From Pseudonocardia sp. HH130629-09 (GTDB lineage Bacteria; Actinomycetota; Actinomycetes; Mycobacteriales; Pseudonocardiaceae): DNA of 64,000 nucleotides. Under the pieces are notes generated by a model. The model saw only the letters and a program-made list of their open reading frames with translations, made no database searches and was not told the DNA's origin. Position numbers and translations under genes: made by a program. Positions 16,522 to 26,068 of the stretch are shown here, piece by piece. The stretch is from the NCBI RefSeq assembly GCF_001294645.1, contig NZ_CP011868.1:2108001-2172000 (forward strand), written 5' to 3'. Every line of letters starts with the position of its first letter. Positions within the stretch are counted from its first letter, which is position 1.

Positions 16522-18039
16522 TCAGTAGTCCTCGTGCCAGGCCCGGCCGTCGCGCTCGATCAGCGCGGTGGCCGAGGCCGGGCCGTGGCTGCCCGCGCTG
16601 TAGGGGCGCGGCCGCTGGTCGGTCGCCTCCCAGGTTCTCAGGATCGGCTCGGCCCACCGCCACGCGGCCTCGATCTCGTCGCGGCGCATGAACAGGGTCG
16701 GGTTGCCGCGCAGCACGTCCATGAGCAGCCGCTCGTAGGCGTCGGGCAGCCGGTCGCCGAAGGTGCGGGCGAAGCTCAGGTCCAGCGGCGCCGGGATCGG
16801 GCGGATCCCGCCGGGGCCGGGCTGCTTGGCCGTCATGTGCAGGCGCACGCCCTCGTCGGGCTGCAGCCGCAGGACGAGCCGGTTGGCCGGGATCTCCTCG
16901 CCGAACGCCGGGAAGATCGAGTGCGGGACCGGCTTGAACTGCACGACGATCTCCGACGCGTGGGTCGCGAGCCGCTTGCCGGTGCGCAGGTAGAACGGCA
17001 CCCCGGCCCAGCGCCAGTTGGCGACCTCGGCGCGCAGCGCCACGAAGGTCTCGGTGGAGGAGCGCTCCCGCTCCCGCGGGGTCCCGGCGCGGGACTCGGC
17101 CAGCTCGGTGGCGTAGCCGGGCACCGCGGTGCCGTCGACGAGCCCCTCGACGTACTGCCCGCGCACGGTGTCGCGCACGACGTCCGGACCGTCGAGCGGC
17201 CGCAGCGACTGCAGGACCTTCAGCTTCTCGTCGCGCACGCCCTCGCCGTCGATCTTGGCGGGCGGCTCCATCGCGACCAGGCACAGCAGCTGCAGCAGGT
17301 GGTTCTGCACCATGTCGCGCAGCGCGCCGGAACCGTCGTAGTAGTCCGCGCGGTTCCCGACGCCGATCGACTCGGCGACGGTGATCTGCACGTGGTCGAT
17401 CTGCGAGGCGTTCCACAGCGGCTCGAACAGGGAGTTGCCGAAGCGCAGGACCAGCAGGTTCTGCACCGTCTCCTTACCGAGGTAGTGGTCGATCCGGTAG
17501 ATCTGCTCCTCGGAGAACACCGAGCCGACCTCGTCGTTGATCGCCTGCGCCGACGCCAGGTCGGTGCCCAGCGGCTTCTCCAGCACGACGCGGGTGTGCT
17601 CGTCGACGATGCCGGCGGCCGCGCCGCCGACGCAGATCCGGCCGAACAGCTGCGGGGCGGAGGCGAGGTAGAGCACCCGGGTGCGGCCCGGCGAGGGCGC
17701 CCCGATCAGGTCCGACAGCAGCGACCAGTCGTCGTCGGCGACGTCGAGGGTCACGTGGTGCAGCCGGTCCAGGAAGCGGCGGTGCTGTGCGTCGTCGGCG
17801 CAGGCGTCGGGGCCTGCCCAGCGCGGCGCGGTGCGCCGCAGCTCGGAGTCGACCTTGTCGCGGTAGCCGGGGGCGTCGAGCCCGGAGCGGGACACGGCGA
17901 CGATGCGGGTGTCGTCGGCGAGCTGGCCGTCGCGGTCGCGGAGGTAGAGCGCGGGCAGCAGCTTGCGCATCGCGAGATCGCCGGTGCCGCCGAACACGAC
18001 GACGTCGGCGGGGGCCATGACGGGAAGGGGGTGCGGCAC
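16522..18039 (-). CDS. zwf: Glucose-6-phosphate 1-dehydrogenase
   Basis: 505 residues, full length. The nucleotide-binding motif [16 protein letters not shown] is at residues 16-31, E-K-P-L-G-T-D at 154-160, and the substrate/catalytic motif R-I-D-H-Y-L-G-K-E at 182-190. It oxidises glucose-6-phosphate to 6-phosphoglucono-lactone, making NADPH or NADH. GTG 18039 is preferred over ATG 18018 because GAGGAG lies eight bases upstream of it. The Entner-Doudoroff genes edd and eda are 3.5 kb away on the other strand, suggesting that part of the flux goes through that pathway. Confidence 0.95.
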   Translation of the reverse strand: MPHPLPVMAPADVVVFGGTGDLAMRKLLPALYLRDRDGQLADDTRIVAVSRSGLDAPGYRDKVDSELRRTAPRWAGPDACADDAQHRRFLDRLHHVTLDVADDDWSLLSDLIGAPSPGRTRVLYLASAPQLFGRICVGGAAAGIVDEHTRVVLEKPLGTDLASAQAINDEVGSVFSEEQIYRIDHYLGKETVQNLLVLRFGNSLFEPLWNASQIDHVQITVAESIGVGNRADYYDGSGALRDMVQNHLLQLLCLVAMEPPAKIDGEGVRDEKLKVLQSLRPLDGPDVVRDTVRGQYVEGLVDGTAVPGYATELAESRAGTPRERERSSTETFVALRAEVANWRWAGVPFYLRTGKRLATHASEIVVQFKPVPHSIFPAFGEEIPANRLVLRLQPDEGVRLHMTAKQPGPGGIRPIPAPLDLSFARTFGDRLPDAYERLLMDVLRGNPTLFMRRDEIEAAWRWAEPILRTWEATDQRPRPYSAGSHGPASATALIERDGRAWHEDY

Positions 18040-18125
18040 GAGCCGTCTCCTCGGTAAGCGAACGGGTGCGGGTCGAGCGGTGCCAGGGCCCGCATGACGG
18101 GCACTTCCGTACTGTACCGATTCCG

Positions 18126-18146
18126 TTCCGCCCGCGAAAGGCGGAA
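18126..18146. terminator. Short hairpin between galK and zwf
   Basis: TTCCGCC (18126-18132) and GGCGGAA (18140-18146) form a perfect 7-bp stem with a 7-nt loop, 12 bp past the galK stop. It may end galK transcription before the zwf promoter. There is no T-run. It could instead be a control element of zwf. Confidence 0.45.
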
Positions 18147-18157
18147 GGGGTGTGCGG

Positions 18158-19294
18158 TCAGGCCAGCCTGCCCGCCCCGTCCGACGGCGTTCCGGTGAAC
18201 ACGACCGGCTCGGTCCAGCCGCGCTGTGCGTAGGCCTCGCGCACCGACGCCGCGACCGCGACCGCGGCGTCGGCCTCGACCAGCGCGATCACGCAGCCGC
18301 CGAAACCTCCGCCGGTCATCCGGGCGCCTGTCGCGCCGCCAGCACGGGCCGCCTCGGCCGCCACGTCGACGTGCGGGACGGTGATCTCGAAGTCGTCGCG
18401 CATGGAGGCGTGCGAGGCGTCGAGCAGTGGCCCGATCGCCCGCGGGTCCGCGCCGCCGGTGAGCAGGCGAACGGTCTCGACGACCCGGTCGTTCTCGGTC
18501 ACGATGTGCCGGGCCCGGCGGCGGATCCGCTCGTCGGCGATGCGGGGCAGGTCGTCCGGGCCCGCGTCGCGCAGGGCCGCGACGCCGAGCGCCGCGGCCG
18601 CGGCCTCGCAGTCGGCGCGCCGGGCGCCGTACTCGCCCGAGGCGTGTGCGTGCGGCGCACGGGTGTCGACGACCAGCAGCTCCAGGCCGTGCGCCGGCAG
18701 GTCGAAGGGGACGAGCTCGACGGTGTCGTCGCGGGTGTCGAGGAACACCAGCCGACCGGCGCGGCCGTGCATCGAGGCCATCTGGTCCATCCCGCCGGTG
18801 GGGGCGCCCACGAACTCGTTCTCCGCGCGCCGCGCGATCCGGGCCAGCGTCGTGGGGTCGACGTCGATCCCGGCCAGCCCGGCGAGCGCGACGCCGACCG
18901 CGCACTCCACCGCTGCCGACGACGACAGCCCCGCCCCGACCGGCACGTCGGAGTCCAGCTCCAGCTCGACCTCGCCCACCGGGTACCCGGCCTGGCGGAA
19001 CGCCCAGCATGTCCCGGCCACGTAGGCCGCCCACCCCGGGACCTGGCCCGGCACCACCGACGCCGCGGAGAACTCCACCGCCCCGCCGGGCTCCTGCACG
19101 GACCGGACCCGGCTGCGGCCACCGGTCGCGGGCGCGGCGGCGACGACGGCCCGGTGCGGCAGCGCGAAGGGCAGCACGAACCCGTCGTTGTAGTCGGTGT
19201 GCTCGCCGATCAGGTTGACCCGCCCCGGGGCGAACCAGACCCCGGTCGGGGCCGCCCCGTGACGGGTGGTGAAGGCGTCGGAGACGATGGACAT
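18158..19294 (-). CDS. galK: Galactokinase
   Basis: 378 residues. Diagnostic GHMP features are the galactokinase signature P-G-R-V-N-L-I-G-E-H-T-D-Y-N-D-G-F, the ATP loop P-V-G-A-G-L-S-S-S-A-A, and the C-terminal R-M-T-G-G-G-F-G-G-C. It phosphorylates galactose at C1. No galT or galE is adjacent; an aldose-1-epimerase-like gene occurs at 31 kb. ATG 19294 is preceded directly by GGAG. It diverges from the GNAT gene across 121 bp. Confidence 0.93.
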   Translation of the reverse strand: MSIVSDAFTTRHGAAPTGVWFAPGRVNLIGEHTDYNDGFVLPFALPHRAVVAAAPATGGRSRVRSVQEPGGAVEFSAASVVPGQVPGWAAYVAGTCWAFRQAGYPVGEVELELDSDVPVGAGLSSSAAVECAVGVALAGLAGIDVDPTTLARIARRAENEFVGAPTGGMDQMASMHGRAGRLVFLDTRDDTVELVPFDLPAHGLELLVVDTRAPHAHASGEYGARRADCEAAAAALGVAALRDAGPDDLPRIADERIRRRARHIVTENDRVVETVRLLTGGADPRAIGPLLDASHASMRDDFEITVPHVDVAAEAARAGGATGARMTGGGFGGCVIALVEADAAVAVAASVREAYAQRGWTEPVVFTGTPSDGAGRLA

Positions 19295-19325
19295 GGCAGC
19301 TCCGGTCGTACTGGTGCGTGATCGC

Positions 19326-19353
19326 TGGCGGACTCGGTGGCGGACTCGGTGGC
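19326..19353. repeat. 12-bp tandem repeat in the galK/GNAT divergent promoter
   Basis: TGGCGGACTCGG occurs twice head to tail (19326-19337, 19338-19349), followed by a partial TGGC. It sits 32 bp upstream of the galK ATG. It could be a duplicated regulator site or simple slippage. Confidence 0.6.
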
Positions 19354-19415
19354 AGGTCCGGGGCGCGGGCACGGTAGCCGACCCCCGCGCCGCGGGGCCG
19401 GTGCGCCGGGGCACG

Positions 19416-20162
19416 ATGACCTCCGTGCCCGACGTGTCCGATCGCCTCGAGTCCGTCCTGAACGACCCGGTGACCTCCACCCTGCGCGGGCGGCTCGGCG
19501 CCTTCGGCGCGACCCGCGGTGGCGCGGTGCGCTTCGACCCGGAGGTGTCGCCGTTCGGGGCGCTCCCGCTCGACCGGGACGGCCACGGCAGCACCGGTGA
19601 CTGGGCCGACCTCGCGGCGCTGTGCGGGTCGGGCGGTGAGGTGGTCGTCGTGCGCGCCGCCGACGGGCCACCCCGGATCCCGGCGGGCTGGGAGCTGCTG
19701 CGTGCGATCCCCGGGGTGCAGATGAACGGCTCCGCGGTGCCGGGCGCGGCCGCCGACGACGTCGTCGAGCTGGGCCCGGCGGACCGGCCGGCGATGGCGG
19801 ATCTCACCGCGCGCACCCGGCCGGGGCCGTGGCTGGAGCGCACCGCCGAGCTGGGCCGCTACCTCGGCGTCCGCGACGACGGCCGGCTGGTCGCGATGGC
19901 GGGGGAGCGGATGCGCCTCGGCGGCGAGGGTGCCGCCGGGGCGACCGAGATCAGCGCGGTCTGCACCGACCCGCAGTACCGGGGCCGAGGTCTGGCCCGC
20001 CGCCTGGTCGACGCCGTCGCCGCGGGGATCGTCGCCCGCGGCGAGCGCCCCGTGCTGCACACGGCCGCCGACAACCACGGCGCGATCCGGCTCTACGAGG
20101 CGATGGGGTTCACGCTGGCCCGCGCGATGCGGTTCGACCTGCTGCGCGTGCCGCACCGCTGA
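19416..20162 (+). CDS. GNAT family N-acetyltransferase
   Basis: 248 residues from ATG 19416. The C-terminal half is a GNAT domain: motif A appears as E-I-S-A-V-C-T-D-P-Q-Y-R-G-R-G-L-A-R-R-L-V (Q/R-x-x-G-x-G/A acetyl-CoA loop), then H-T-A-A-D-N-H-G-A-I-R-L-Y-E-A-M-G-F. The N-terminal 120 residues resemble a degenerate first GNAT-like domain, as in FR47-type proteins. The substrate is unknown. It converges with the ROK gene with five bases between the stops. Confidence 0.83.
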   Translation: MTSVPDVSDRLESVLNDPVTSTLRGRLGAFGATRGGAVRFDPEVSPFGALPLDRDGHGSTGDWADLAALCGSGGEVVVVRAADGPPRIPAGWELLRAIPGVQMNGSAVPGAAADDVVELGPADRPAMADLTARTRPGPWLERTAELGRYLGVRDDGRLVAMAGERMRLGGEGAAGATEISAVCTDPQYRGRGLARRLVDAVAAGIVARGERPVLHTAADNHGAIRLYEAMGFTLARAMRFDLLRVPHR

Positions 20163-20167
20163 GCGGC

Positions 20168-21346
20168 TCAGGCCGACAGTGCGGCGTCGACGGAGCCGGG
20201 GGAGAGCACCTCGTCGAGCACCAGGATCGCGCAGCCCATCACGCCGGAGCGCCCGCTGAGCAGGCCCGGCTCGATGCGCAGGTTCTGGGTGGCCGCGGCC
20301 ATCGAGCGCCGGTAGATCGCCTCCCGCACGCCCGCGACGAGCGGATCGAACGCCCCGACCAGGTCCCCGCCGATCGCGACCAGCGCGGGGTTGACGAGGT
20401 TCACCGCTGCGGCGAGGACCTCGCCGAGCCGACGCCCGGCGATGCGCACCAGCCGCACCGCGTCCGGGTCGCCCTGCTTGACCAGCGCGACGACGTCGGC
20501 GATCGCGGTGACCGGCTGCCCGCACTCGGCGAGGTCGCGCACCAGGGCGCGGCCCGAGGCCAGCACCTCCAGGCAGTCGATGTTCCCGCAGCCGCAGCCG
20601 ATGCCCGGCCCGTCGTGGACCGGGGTGTGCCCGATCTCGCCCGCCGCGCCCCAGGCGCCACGCTGCAGCACCCCGCCGCAGACGAGCCCGGCGCCGACCC
20701 CGGACCCGATCTTGACCATCAACAGGTCGTCGACGTCGGGATGCGCGTCGTGCTCGGCCAGGGCCATGACGTTCACGTCGTTGTCGACCAGCACCGGAGC
20801 CGGGAAGCGCACGGTGAGCAGCGGCGGCAGCGCGATCCGCTCCCAGCCGGGCAGCGCGGGGACACCCACCGACCAGCCCCGCTCGCCGTCCACGGTGCCC
20901 GGGATCGACAACCCGATGCCGCGGATCGTCGCGTCGTCCACACCGGCGGTGAGCAGCAGCTTCTCCAGCCGGATGACCGCCTCGGAGAGCAGGTGCTCCG
21001 GACCGGCTGAGGCGGGGATGTCCACGACCTCCTCGGCGAGCACGGTGCCGGACAGGTCGCACACGGCGGCCTTGGACCGGCTGACCCCGACCGACAGCGC
21101 CAGCACGGTGCCGCCCGCGGCGTTGAACTCCAGGCGCGCGGCGGGGCGCCCGCCGGTCGCGGCGGCGCCGACCACCTCGGTGACCAGGCCGTCGGCGAGC
21201 AGCCGGTCGACGCGTGCGGCGACCGCGGTCCGGGACAGGCCGGTCTCGCGACCGATCTCGGTCCGGGTCCCGGCCACGCCGTCCCGGACCAGCCGGAAGA
21301 TCTCGCCCGCCGTGGCGGGCGCGCTGGTCGGGGTGCGTCCTCGCAT
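20168..21346 (-). CDS. ROK family transcriptional regulator (sugar-responsive)
   Basis: 392 residues. An N-terminal winged helix (about 10-70; T-E-I-G-R-E-T-G-L-S-R-T-A-V-A-A-R-V) is joined to a sugar-kinase-like ROK domain. That domain has V-D-N-D-V-N, the zinc site (G-E-I-G-H, G-I-G-C-G-C-G-N-I-D-C-L-E) and G-G-D-L. Such proteins sense glucose-type sugars and repress sugar operons. It diverges from edd across 139 bp holding two palindromes, so control of edd-eda and of itself is the likely job. Confidence 0.88.
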   Translation of the reverse strand: MRGRTPTSAPATAGEIFRLVRDGVAGTRTEIGRETGLSRTAVAARVDRLLADGLVTEVVGAAATGGRPAARLEFNAAGGTVLALSVGVSRSKAAVCDLSGTVLAEEVVDIPASAGPEHLLSEAVIRLEKLLLTAGVDDATIRGIGLSIPGTVDGERGWSVGVPALPGWERIALPPLLTVRFPAPVLVDNDVNVMALAEHDAHPDVDDLLMVKIGSGVGAGLVCGGVLQRGAWGAAGEIGHTPVHDGPGIGCGCGNIDCLEVLASGRALVRDLAECGQPVTAIADVVALVKQGDPDAVRLVRIAGRRLGEVLAAAVNLVNPALVAIGGDLVGAFDPLVAGVREAIYRRSMAAATQNLRIEPGLLSGRSGVMGCAILVLDEVLSPGSVDAALSA

Positions 21347-21403
21347 TCGTCCAGTGAACCACAGGGCTTCCACCTGGTGAAACGCTGATGCCGTCGCTCT
21401 AAC

Positions 21404-21444
21404 GTCTTGTGAGTACATAAGACAGTCGATAGAGTGCTTATCGA
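21404..21444. promoter_or_regulatory. Two operator-like palindromes in the ROK/edd divergent region
   Basis: Site 1: GTCTT...AAGAC dyad over 21404-21423 (one mismatched pair). Site 2: TCGATA (21426-21431) and TATCGA (21439-21444), perfect arms with a 7-nt centre. Both are AT-rich against the background and lie between the divergent ROK and edd starts, 42-82 bp before edd. Binding by the ROK protein is an inference from position. Confidence 0.6.
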
Positions 21445-21485
21445 ACGGTTCGCCAGGCCCCCCACCCTCTGGAGATCGACGTACC

Positions 21486-23369
21486 GTGACCGCTTCCGTG
21501 CCGCTGCATCCCGTCGTCGACGCCGTCACCCGGCGGGTCGTCGCCCGCTCGGCCACCACCCGATCCGCCTACCTCGAGCGCATCCGTGCGGCCGCCGCCG
21601 CGGGGCCCGCCGCCGGTCCCGGCCGCGCCGACCTCGGATGCGCCAACCTCGCCCACGCCGTCGCCGCGTGCGGCCCGGACAAGCTGACGCTCACCGCGTC
21701 GCCCGCCCGGAACATCGGCATCGTCACCGCCTACAACGACATGCTCTCGGCCCACCAGCCGTTCGAGACCTACCCGGCGCGGATCAAGGCCGCGGCCCGT
21801 GCCGCGGGCGGGGTCGCCCAGGTCGCCGGCGGGGTCCCCGCCATGTGCGACGGGATCACCCAGGGCCGCGCCGGCATGGAGCTGTCGCTGTTCTCCCGCG
21901 ACGTCATCGCGATGTCCACCGCGATCGCGCTGAGCCACGACATGTTCGACGCCGCCGTCTTGCTCGGGGTCTGCGACAAGATCGTCCCCGGGCTGGTGAT
22001 GGGGGCGCTGTCCTTCGGTCACCTGCCGGTGCTGCTCGCCCCGGCCGGCCCGATGACCTCCGGCCTGCCGAACAAGGACAAGGCCCGCGTCCGGCAGGCG
22101 TTCGCCGCGGGCGAGGCCGACCGCGCCGAGCTGCTCCGGGCCGAGTCGGCCAGCTACCACGGCCCCGGGACCTGCACCTTCTTCGGCACCGCGAACTCCA
22201 ACCAGCTGCTGATGGAGGTCATGGGCCTGCACCTGCCGGGGTCGTCGTTCGTCAACCCCGGCACCGCGCTGCGCGACGCCCTGACCGACGGGGTCGCCCG
22301 CCGCGCACTCGACGCCGCGGGGGACCCGGACCGGGCGATGGGCGCCGTCGTCGACGAGAAGGCCGTGATCAACGGGATTGTCGCGCTGCTGGCCACCGGC
22401 GGCTCCACCAACCACACGATGCACCTGGTCGCGATGGCCGCCGCCGCGGGCGTGCAGATCACCTGGGACGACTTCTCGGACCTGTCCGCGGTGGTGCCGC
22501 TGCTGGCCCGGATCTACCCCAACGGCTCCGCGGACGTGAACCACTTCCACGCCGCGGGCGGCACGGCGCTGCTGGTCCGCGAGCTGCTCGACCACGGCCT
22601 CGCCCACGACGACGTCCGCACCGTCGACGGCCCCGGCCTGCGCCGGTACACCCGCGAGCCCTTCCTCGACACCGGAAGCGACACCGGAAGCGGCAGCGGC
22701 ATCAGCAGCGACACCGGCGTCCTCGTCTGGCGCGAGGGACCCACGGAGAGCCTGGACAAGTCGGTGCTCCGCTCGGTCGCCGACCCCTTCTCCCCGGACG
22801 GCGGGCTACGCGTGCTGCACGGCGACCTCGGCCGGTCGGTGGTCAAGACCTCCGCCGTAGAGCCCGACCACCGCGTCGTCGAGGCACCGGCCGTGGTCTT
22901 CGACGACCAGGACGACCTACTGGCGGCGTTCGCCGCGGGCGAGCTCGACGGGCGCGACCTGGTCGCCGTCGTGCGCTACCAGGGCCCGCGTGCCAACGGC
23001 ATGCCCGAGCTGCACAAGCTGACCCCCGCGCTGGGGCTGCTGCAGGACCGCGGCCACCAGGTCGCGATCGTCACCGACGGCCGCATGTCCGGTGCCTCGG
23101 GCAAGGTCCCGGCCGCACTGCACGTCACCCCGGAGGCCGCACAGGGCGGACCGCTGCGCAGCGTCCGCGACGGCGACCTGGTACGTCTGGACACCCTGAA
23201 CGGCACGCTGTCCCTGCTGGTCGACGCCGACGAGTTCGACGCCCGCGAGCCCGCCCGGCCCACCCGCCCCTCCGGTCCGACGACCGGCACCGGTCGCGAG
23301 CTGTTCGGCGCGTTCCGGGCGGCCGTCGGACCCGCCGACGCCGGCGCGACCGTCGCCCTGCCCTACTGA
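21486..23369 (+). CDS. edd: 6-phosphogluconate dehydratase (Entner-Doudoroff)
   Basis: 627 residues of the IlvD/Edd family. Fe-S and active-site blocks are present: [51 protein letters not shown]. It converts 6-phosphogluconate to KDPG. GTG 21486 has GGAG upstream. A Gly/Ser/Asp/Thr-rich insert sits where E. coli Edd has a short turn (see the repeat at 22668). eda follows after 27 bp. Confidence 0.94.
   Translation: MTASVPLHPVVDAVTRRVVARSATTRSAYLERIRAAAAAGPAAGPGRADLGCANLAHAVAACGPDKLTLTASPARNIGIVTAYNDMLSAHQPFETYPARIKAAARAAGGVAQVAGGVPAMCDGITQGRAGMELSLFSRDVIAMSTAIALSHDMFDAAVLLGVCDKIVPGLVMGALSFGHLPVLLAPAGPMTSGLPNKDKARVRQAFAAGEADRAELLRAESASYHGPGTCTFFGTANSNQLLMEVMGLHLPGSSFVNPGTALRDALTDGVARRALDAAGDPDRAMGAVVDEKAVINGIVALLATGGSTNHTMHLVAMAAAAGVQITWDDFSDLSAVVPLLARIYPNGSADVNHFHAAGGTALLVRELLDHGLAHDDVRTVDGPGLRRYTREPFLDTGSDTGSGSGISSDTGVLVWREGPTESLDKSVLRSVADPFSPDGGLRVLHGDLGRSVVKTSAVEPDHRVVEAPAVVFDDQDDLLAAFAAGELDGRDLVAVVRYQGPRANGMPELHKLTPALGLLQDRGHQVAIVTDGRMSGASGKVPAALHVTPEAAQGGPLRSVRDGDLVRLDTLNGTLSLLVDADEFDAREPARPTRPSGPTTGTGRELFGAFRAAVGPADAGATVALPY
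22668..22718 (+). repeat. Low-complexity repeat insert inside edd
   Basis: The 12-bp unit GACACCGGAAGC is repeated at 22668-22679 and 22680-22691, followed by related GGCAGC/ATCAGCAGC triplets and another GACACCGG. It encodes a linker of D-T-G-S units between E-P-F-L and V-L-V-W-R-E-G. It is in frame, so Edd should remain functional. Confidence 0.75.
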
Positions 23370-23396
23370 GCCGCCCTGCCCTACCGAGAGGACTCC

Positions 23397-24068
23397 ATGA
23401 GCGAGAAGCTGCTGGAGCTGGCCCCCGTCGTCCCCGTCGTCGTGCTGCACGACGCCGCGACGGCCGTCCCGCTCGCCCGCGCCCTGGCCGACGGCGGGCT
23501 GCCGGTCATCGAGGTGACCCTGCGGACCCCGGCCGCGCTCGAGGGCGTCCGCCGGATCGCGGCCGAGGTGCCCGATGCCGTCGTCGGCACCGGGACCGTC
23601 CGCACCCCCGACGACGTGCGCGCCTCGGTCGAGGCGGGCGCCCGCTTCCTGGTCAGCCCCGGCGCGACGCCGCGGCTGCTCGACGCGATGGAGGACTCCG
23701 GACTGGACTTCCTCCCCGGCACCGCGACCATCTCGGAGATGATGGCCGTCGCCGAGCGCGGACACACCGCGTGCAAGTTCTTCCCGGCCGAGGCGGCGGG
23801 CGGGCGCCCGTTCCTGAAAGCCGTCGCCGGGCCGCTGCCGGACCTGCGGTTCTGCCCGACCGGCGGGGTCACCGTCGACTCGGCGCCGGACTACCTCGCG
23901 CTGCCCAACGTGTCCTGCGTCGGCGGCTCCTGGCTCACTCCGGCCGACGCCGTCGCCGCCGGCGACGTCGACCGGATCCGCGGGCTGGCCGCGGCCGCCG
24001 CGGCGCTGCCCCGACGGCGCGGGGAGCACAGCACGGCCCGGGCGGCCAGCACGGCCAACGCCACGTAG
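23397..24068 (+). CDS. eda: KDPG aldolase
   Basis: 223 residues. Class I aldolase TIM barrel with the conserved Glu in V-I-E-V-T-L-R-T, G-T-G-T-V, the phosphate-binding S-P-G-A-T, and the Schiff-base Lys in C-K-F-F-P-A-E. It splits KDPG to pyruvate and glyceraldehyde-3-phosphate, completing the pathway started by Zwf and Edd. A GAGAGGA sequence precedes ATG 23397. The last 15 or so residues (after L-P-R-R-R) are a low-complexity tail longer than usual. Confidence 0.93.
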   Translation: MSEKLLELAPVVPVVVLHDAATAVPLARALADGGLPVIEVTLRTPAALEGVRRIAAEVPDAVVGTGTVRTPDDVRASVEAGARFLVSPGATPRLLDAMEDSGLDFLPGTATISEMMAVAERGHTACKFFPAEAAGGRPFLKAVAGPLPDLRFCPTGGVTVDSAPDYLALPNVSCVGGSWLTPADAVAAGDVDRIRGLAAAAAALPRRRGEHSTARAASTANAT

Positions 24069-24239
24069 ACCAGGACCAGGGTCGCTCCGACGATGTCGCT
24101 CACCGCGTCATGGTGCGGCTGCGGCGGCACGGACGGGCCCGACCCTGACGCGATCCTGACGCCCGGGGACGCACGAGGGGGTCGCCCCCGGGTGCCGGGG
24201 CCCGGGGTGGTGTGGGCCTCGATCGGGCAGACACCGGCA

Positions 24240-24327
24240 CCGGCGACCGTTATCATCACCCTCCGGTGTGCCGGGAAGTCTGGTCGGCGAGCGATGTCTC
24301 CTGCCCGCCCGACCTCCCCGGAGCCCC
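24240..24327 (+). promoter_or_regulatory. Promoter and candidate structured leader of nhaA
   Basis: TATCAT at 24251-24256 looks like a -10 box, which places transcription start near 24263 and a leader of about 65 nt before GTG 24328. The leader begins with a compact GC-rich stretch containing CCGGGAAGTCTGGT (24271-24284). It ends with CCGGAG pairing options near the ribosome-binding GGAG. A cis-acting RNA is possible; I cannot assign it to a named riboswitch. Confidence 0.4.
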
Positions 24328-25653
24328 GTGAACACCAGCCCCGTGAACTCCACCCCCCGTCGCCTGTTCCCCCGCGGACCGTGGCGCCGAGCCCGCCGGG
24401 TCGCCGACGTGCTGCGCACCGAGACCATCGGCGGCGTCCTGCTCGTGACCGCGGCCGCGGTCGCGCTGCTGCTGGCCAACTCGCCGTGGCGCGAGGCCTA
24501 CACCGCGCTCGCCGGGTTCCGGATCGGCCCGGCCGCGCTGCACCTCGACCTCTCGCTGGCCACCTGGGCGGCGGACGGGCTGCTGGCGGTCTTCTTCTTC
24601 GTCGTCGGGCTGGAGCTCAAGCGCGAGTTCCTGGCCGGGGACCTGCGGAACCCGCGCACGGCGCTGCTGCCGGTCGCCGCGGCCGTCGGCGGGATGGCGG
24701 TGCCCGCCCTGGTCTACGTCGCGATCAACCTCGCGAACCCCGGTGCCCTGGTCGGCTGGGCCATCCCGACGGCCACCGACATCGCCTTCGCCCTCGCGGT
24801 GCTCGCCGTGATCGGCGCCCACCTGCCGACCGCGCTGCGGACCTTCCTGCTCATCCTCGCCGTCGTCGACGACCTGCTGGCCATCACGATCATCGCGGTC
24901 TTCTACACCGACCAGCTGTCGGTCCCCGCGCTGCTCGGCTCCCTCGTGCCGCTCGCCCTGTTCACCCTCGCGGTGCAGCGCGGGATCCGTTCCTGGTGGG
25001 TGCTGCTGCCGCTCGCCGCGCTCACCTGGGTGCTCGTGCACTCCTCCGGGGTGCACGCCACGGTCGCCGGTGTGCTGCTCGGCTTCGCCGTGCCGGTCCT
25101 CGGGCGGCGTCGGGTGCAGGGGGTGTCGCTGTCGGAGCACTTCGAGCACCGCTGGCGTCCGCTGTCGGCCGGCTTCGCGGTGCCGGTGTTCGCGTTCTTC
25201 GCCGCCGGGGTGACCGTCGTCGGCGGCGACGGCGGGGGGATCGGTGCCGCCCTGGCCGACACCGTCGCCGTCGGCATCGTCGCGGGCCTGGTGCTGGGCA
25301 AGACCGCGGGCGTGCTCGGCGCGACCTGGCTGGTGCAGCGGTGCACCCGGGCCGAGCTGTCCGACGACCTGTCCTGGTGGGACCTGCTCGGGCTCGCCCA
25401 GCTCGCCGGGATCGGGTTCACCGTGTCCCTGCTCGTCGGGGAGCTGTCCTTCGGCGCCGGGACCCCGCAGGACGACCACGTCAAGATCGGTGTGCTCGGC
25501 GGGTCGCTGCTCGCGGCGTTGCTCGCGGCCGTGGTGCTGCGCGCCCGCAACGCCCACTACCGGCGGATCGAGGAGATCGAGACCCGCGACGACGACCACG
25601 ACGGCGTGCCGGACGTCTTCCAGGAGGACGACGGCGCCCGCCGCGACGACTGA
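24328..25653 (+). CDS. nhaA: Na+/H+ antiporter NhaA
   Basis: 441 residues with about 12 membrane helices. NhaA marks are [26 protein letters not shown], and the ion-binding Asp pair in [10 protein letters not shown]. It exchanges cytoplasmic Na+ or Li+ for two protons. GTG 24328 is chosen because GGAG precedes it and the conserved region starts at T-E-T-I-G-G-V-L-L. The acidic C-terminal tail ([12 protein letters not shown]) is cytoplasmic. Confidence 0.94.
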   Translation: MNTSPVNSTPRRLFPRGPWRRARRVADVLRTETIGGVLLVTAAAVALLLANSPWREAYTALAGFRIGPAALHLDLSLATWAADGLLAVFFFVVGLELKREFLAGDLRNPRTALLPVAAAVGGMAVPALVYVAINLANPGALVGWAIPTATDIAFALAVLAVIGAHLPTALRTFLLILAVVDDLLAITIIAVFYTDQLSVPALLGSLVPLALFTLAVQRGIRSWWVLLPLAALTWVLVHSSGVHATVAGVLLGFAVPVLGRRRVQGVSLSEHFEHRWRPLSAGFAVPVFAFFAAGVTVVGGDGGGIGAALADTVAVGIVAGLVLGKTAGVLGATWLVQRCTRAELSDDLSWWDLLGLAQLAGIGFTVSLLVGELSFGAGTPQDDHVKIGVLGGSLLAALLAAVVLRARNAHYRRIEEIETRDDDHDGVPDVFQEDDGARRDD

Positions 25654-25661
25654 GCGCCCGG

Positions 25662-25889
25662 TCAGCGGTGGTCGGCGCGTGCCGCTGCGTGCACCGCCGC
25701 GGCCGGGGACAGGCCGCGCCGCCCGTGGTCCCAGTCCCCGGTGTCCGGGCGGGCGCACGGCAGGGCGTGCACGAAGCTGCGCGCGGGCCCGCCGTCCGGC
25801 GCCGCACCGCCGTGGGAGCGCACCCGCAGTGGCTCGGCCGTGGGGTCGATCGGGTTGAGGCAGCGCTCGCACAGCGCGTCGCGGATCAC
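25662..25889 (-). CDS. Small CxxC protein B, unknown function
   Basis: 75 residues from GTG 25889, overlapping the stop of the upstream small gene by 4 bp. It shares with that neighbour the pattern L-C-E-R-C, then N/S-P-I/V-D, R-V/L-x-S-H, and a later V-H-x-x-x-C, suggesting a zinc ribbon made of CxxC plus His and a third Cys. The C-terminus (G-R-R-G-L-S-P-A-A-A-V-H-A-A-A) is extra. Conserved hypothetical; role unknown. Confidence 0.65.
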   Translation of the reverse strand: MIRDALCERCLNPIDPTAEPLRVRSHGGAAPDGGPARSFVHALPCARPDTGDWDHGRRGLSPAAAVHAAARADHR

Positions 25890-26068
25890 GCCGCGCGCCG
25901 CTCGGTCGGGACGACGGTGCCCGCGGGGACGCAGGACGCGACGTGCACGACGGCCTCGCGCCAGGTCACCTCGCCGGCCGCGTCGGCCGACTCGATGTGG
26001 GACAACCGGTAGACGCGCTCGGTCGCGGCGTCGACGGGGGAGTAGCAGCGCTCGCAGAGCAGGATCAT
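25886..26068 (-). CDS. Small CxxC protein A, unknown function
   Basis: 60 residues from ATG 26068. M-I-L-L-C-E-R-C-Y-S-P-V-D opens a probable zinc-binding fold, followed by Y-R-L-S-H-I and V-V-H-V-A-S-C. It is a shorter paralogue of the next gene and overlaps it by 4 bp (GTGA), so they form a two-gene unit. GAGGT lies about ten bases before the ATG. No function can be given. Confidence 0.7.
   Translation of the reverse strand: MILLCERCYSPVDAATERVYRLSHIESADAAGEVTWREAVVHVASCVPAGTVVPTERRAA

Noticed and set aside
19326..19353. Possible CRISPR-like or phage attachment repeat
   Set aside because: Only two 12-bp units without spacers, and no cas, integrase or tRNA gene nearby.
23891..24103. Antisense frame at the end of eda with a hydrophobic helix, starting at GTG 24103
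   Set aside because: It lies mostly opposite eda codons, has no ribosome-binding site, and its hydrophobicity is explained by the complement of an Ala/Ser/Thr-rich tail. A real small membrane protein cannot be fully excluded.
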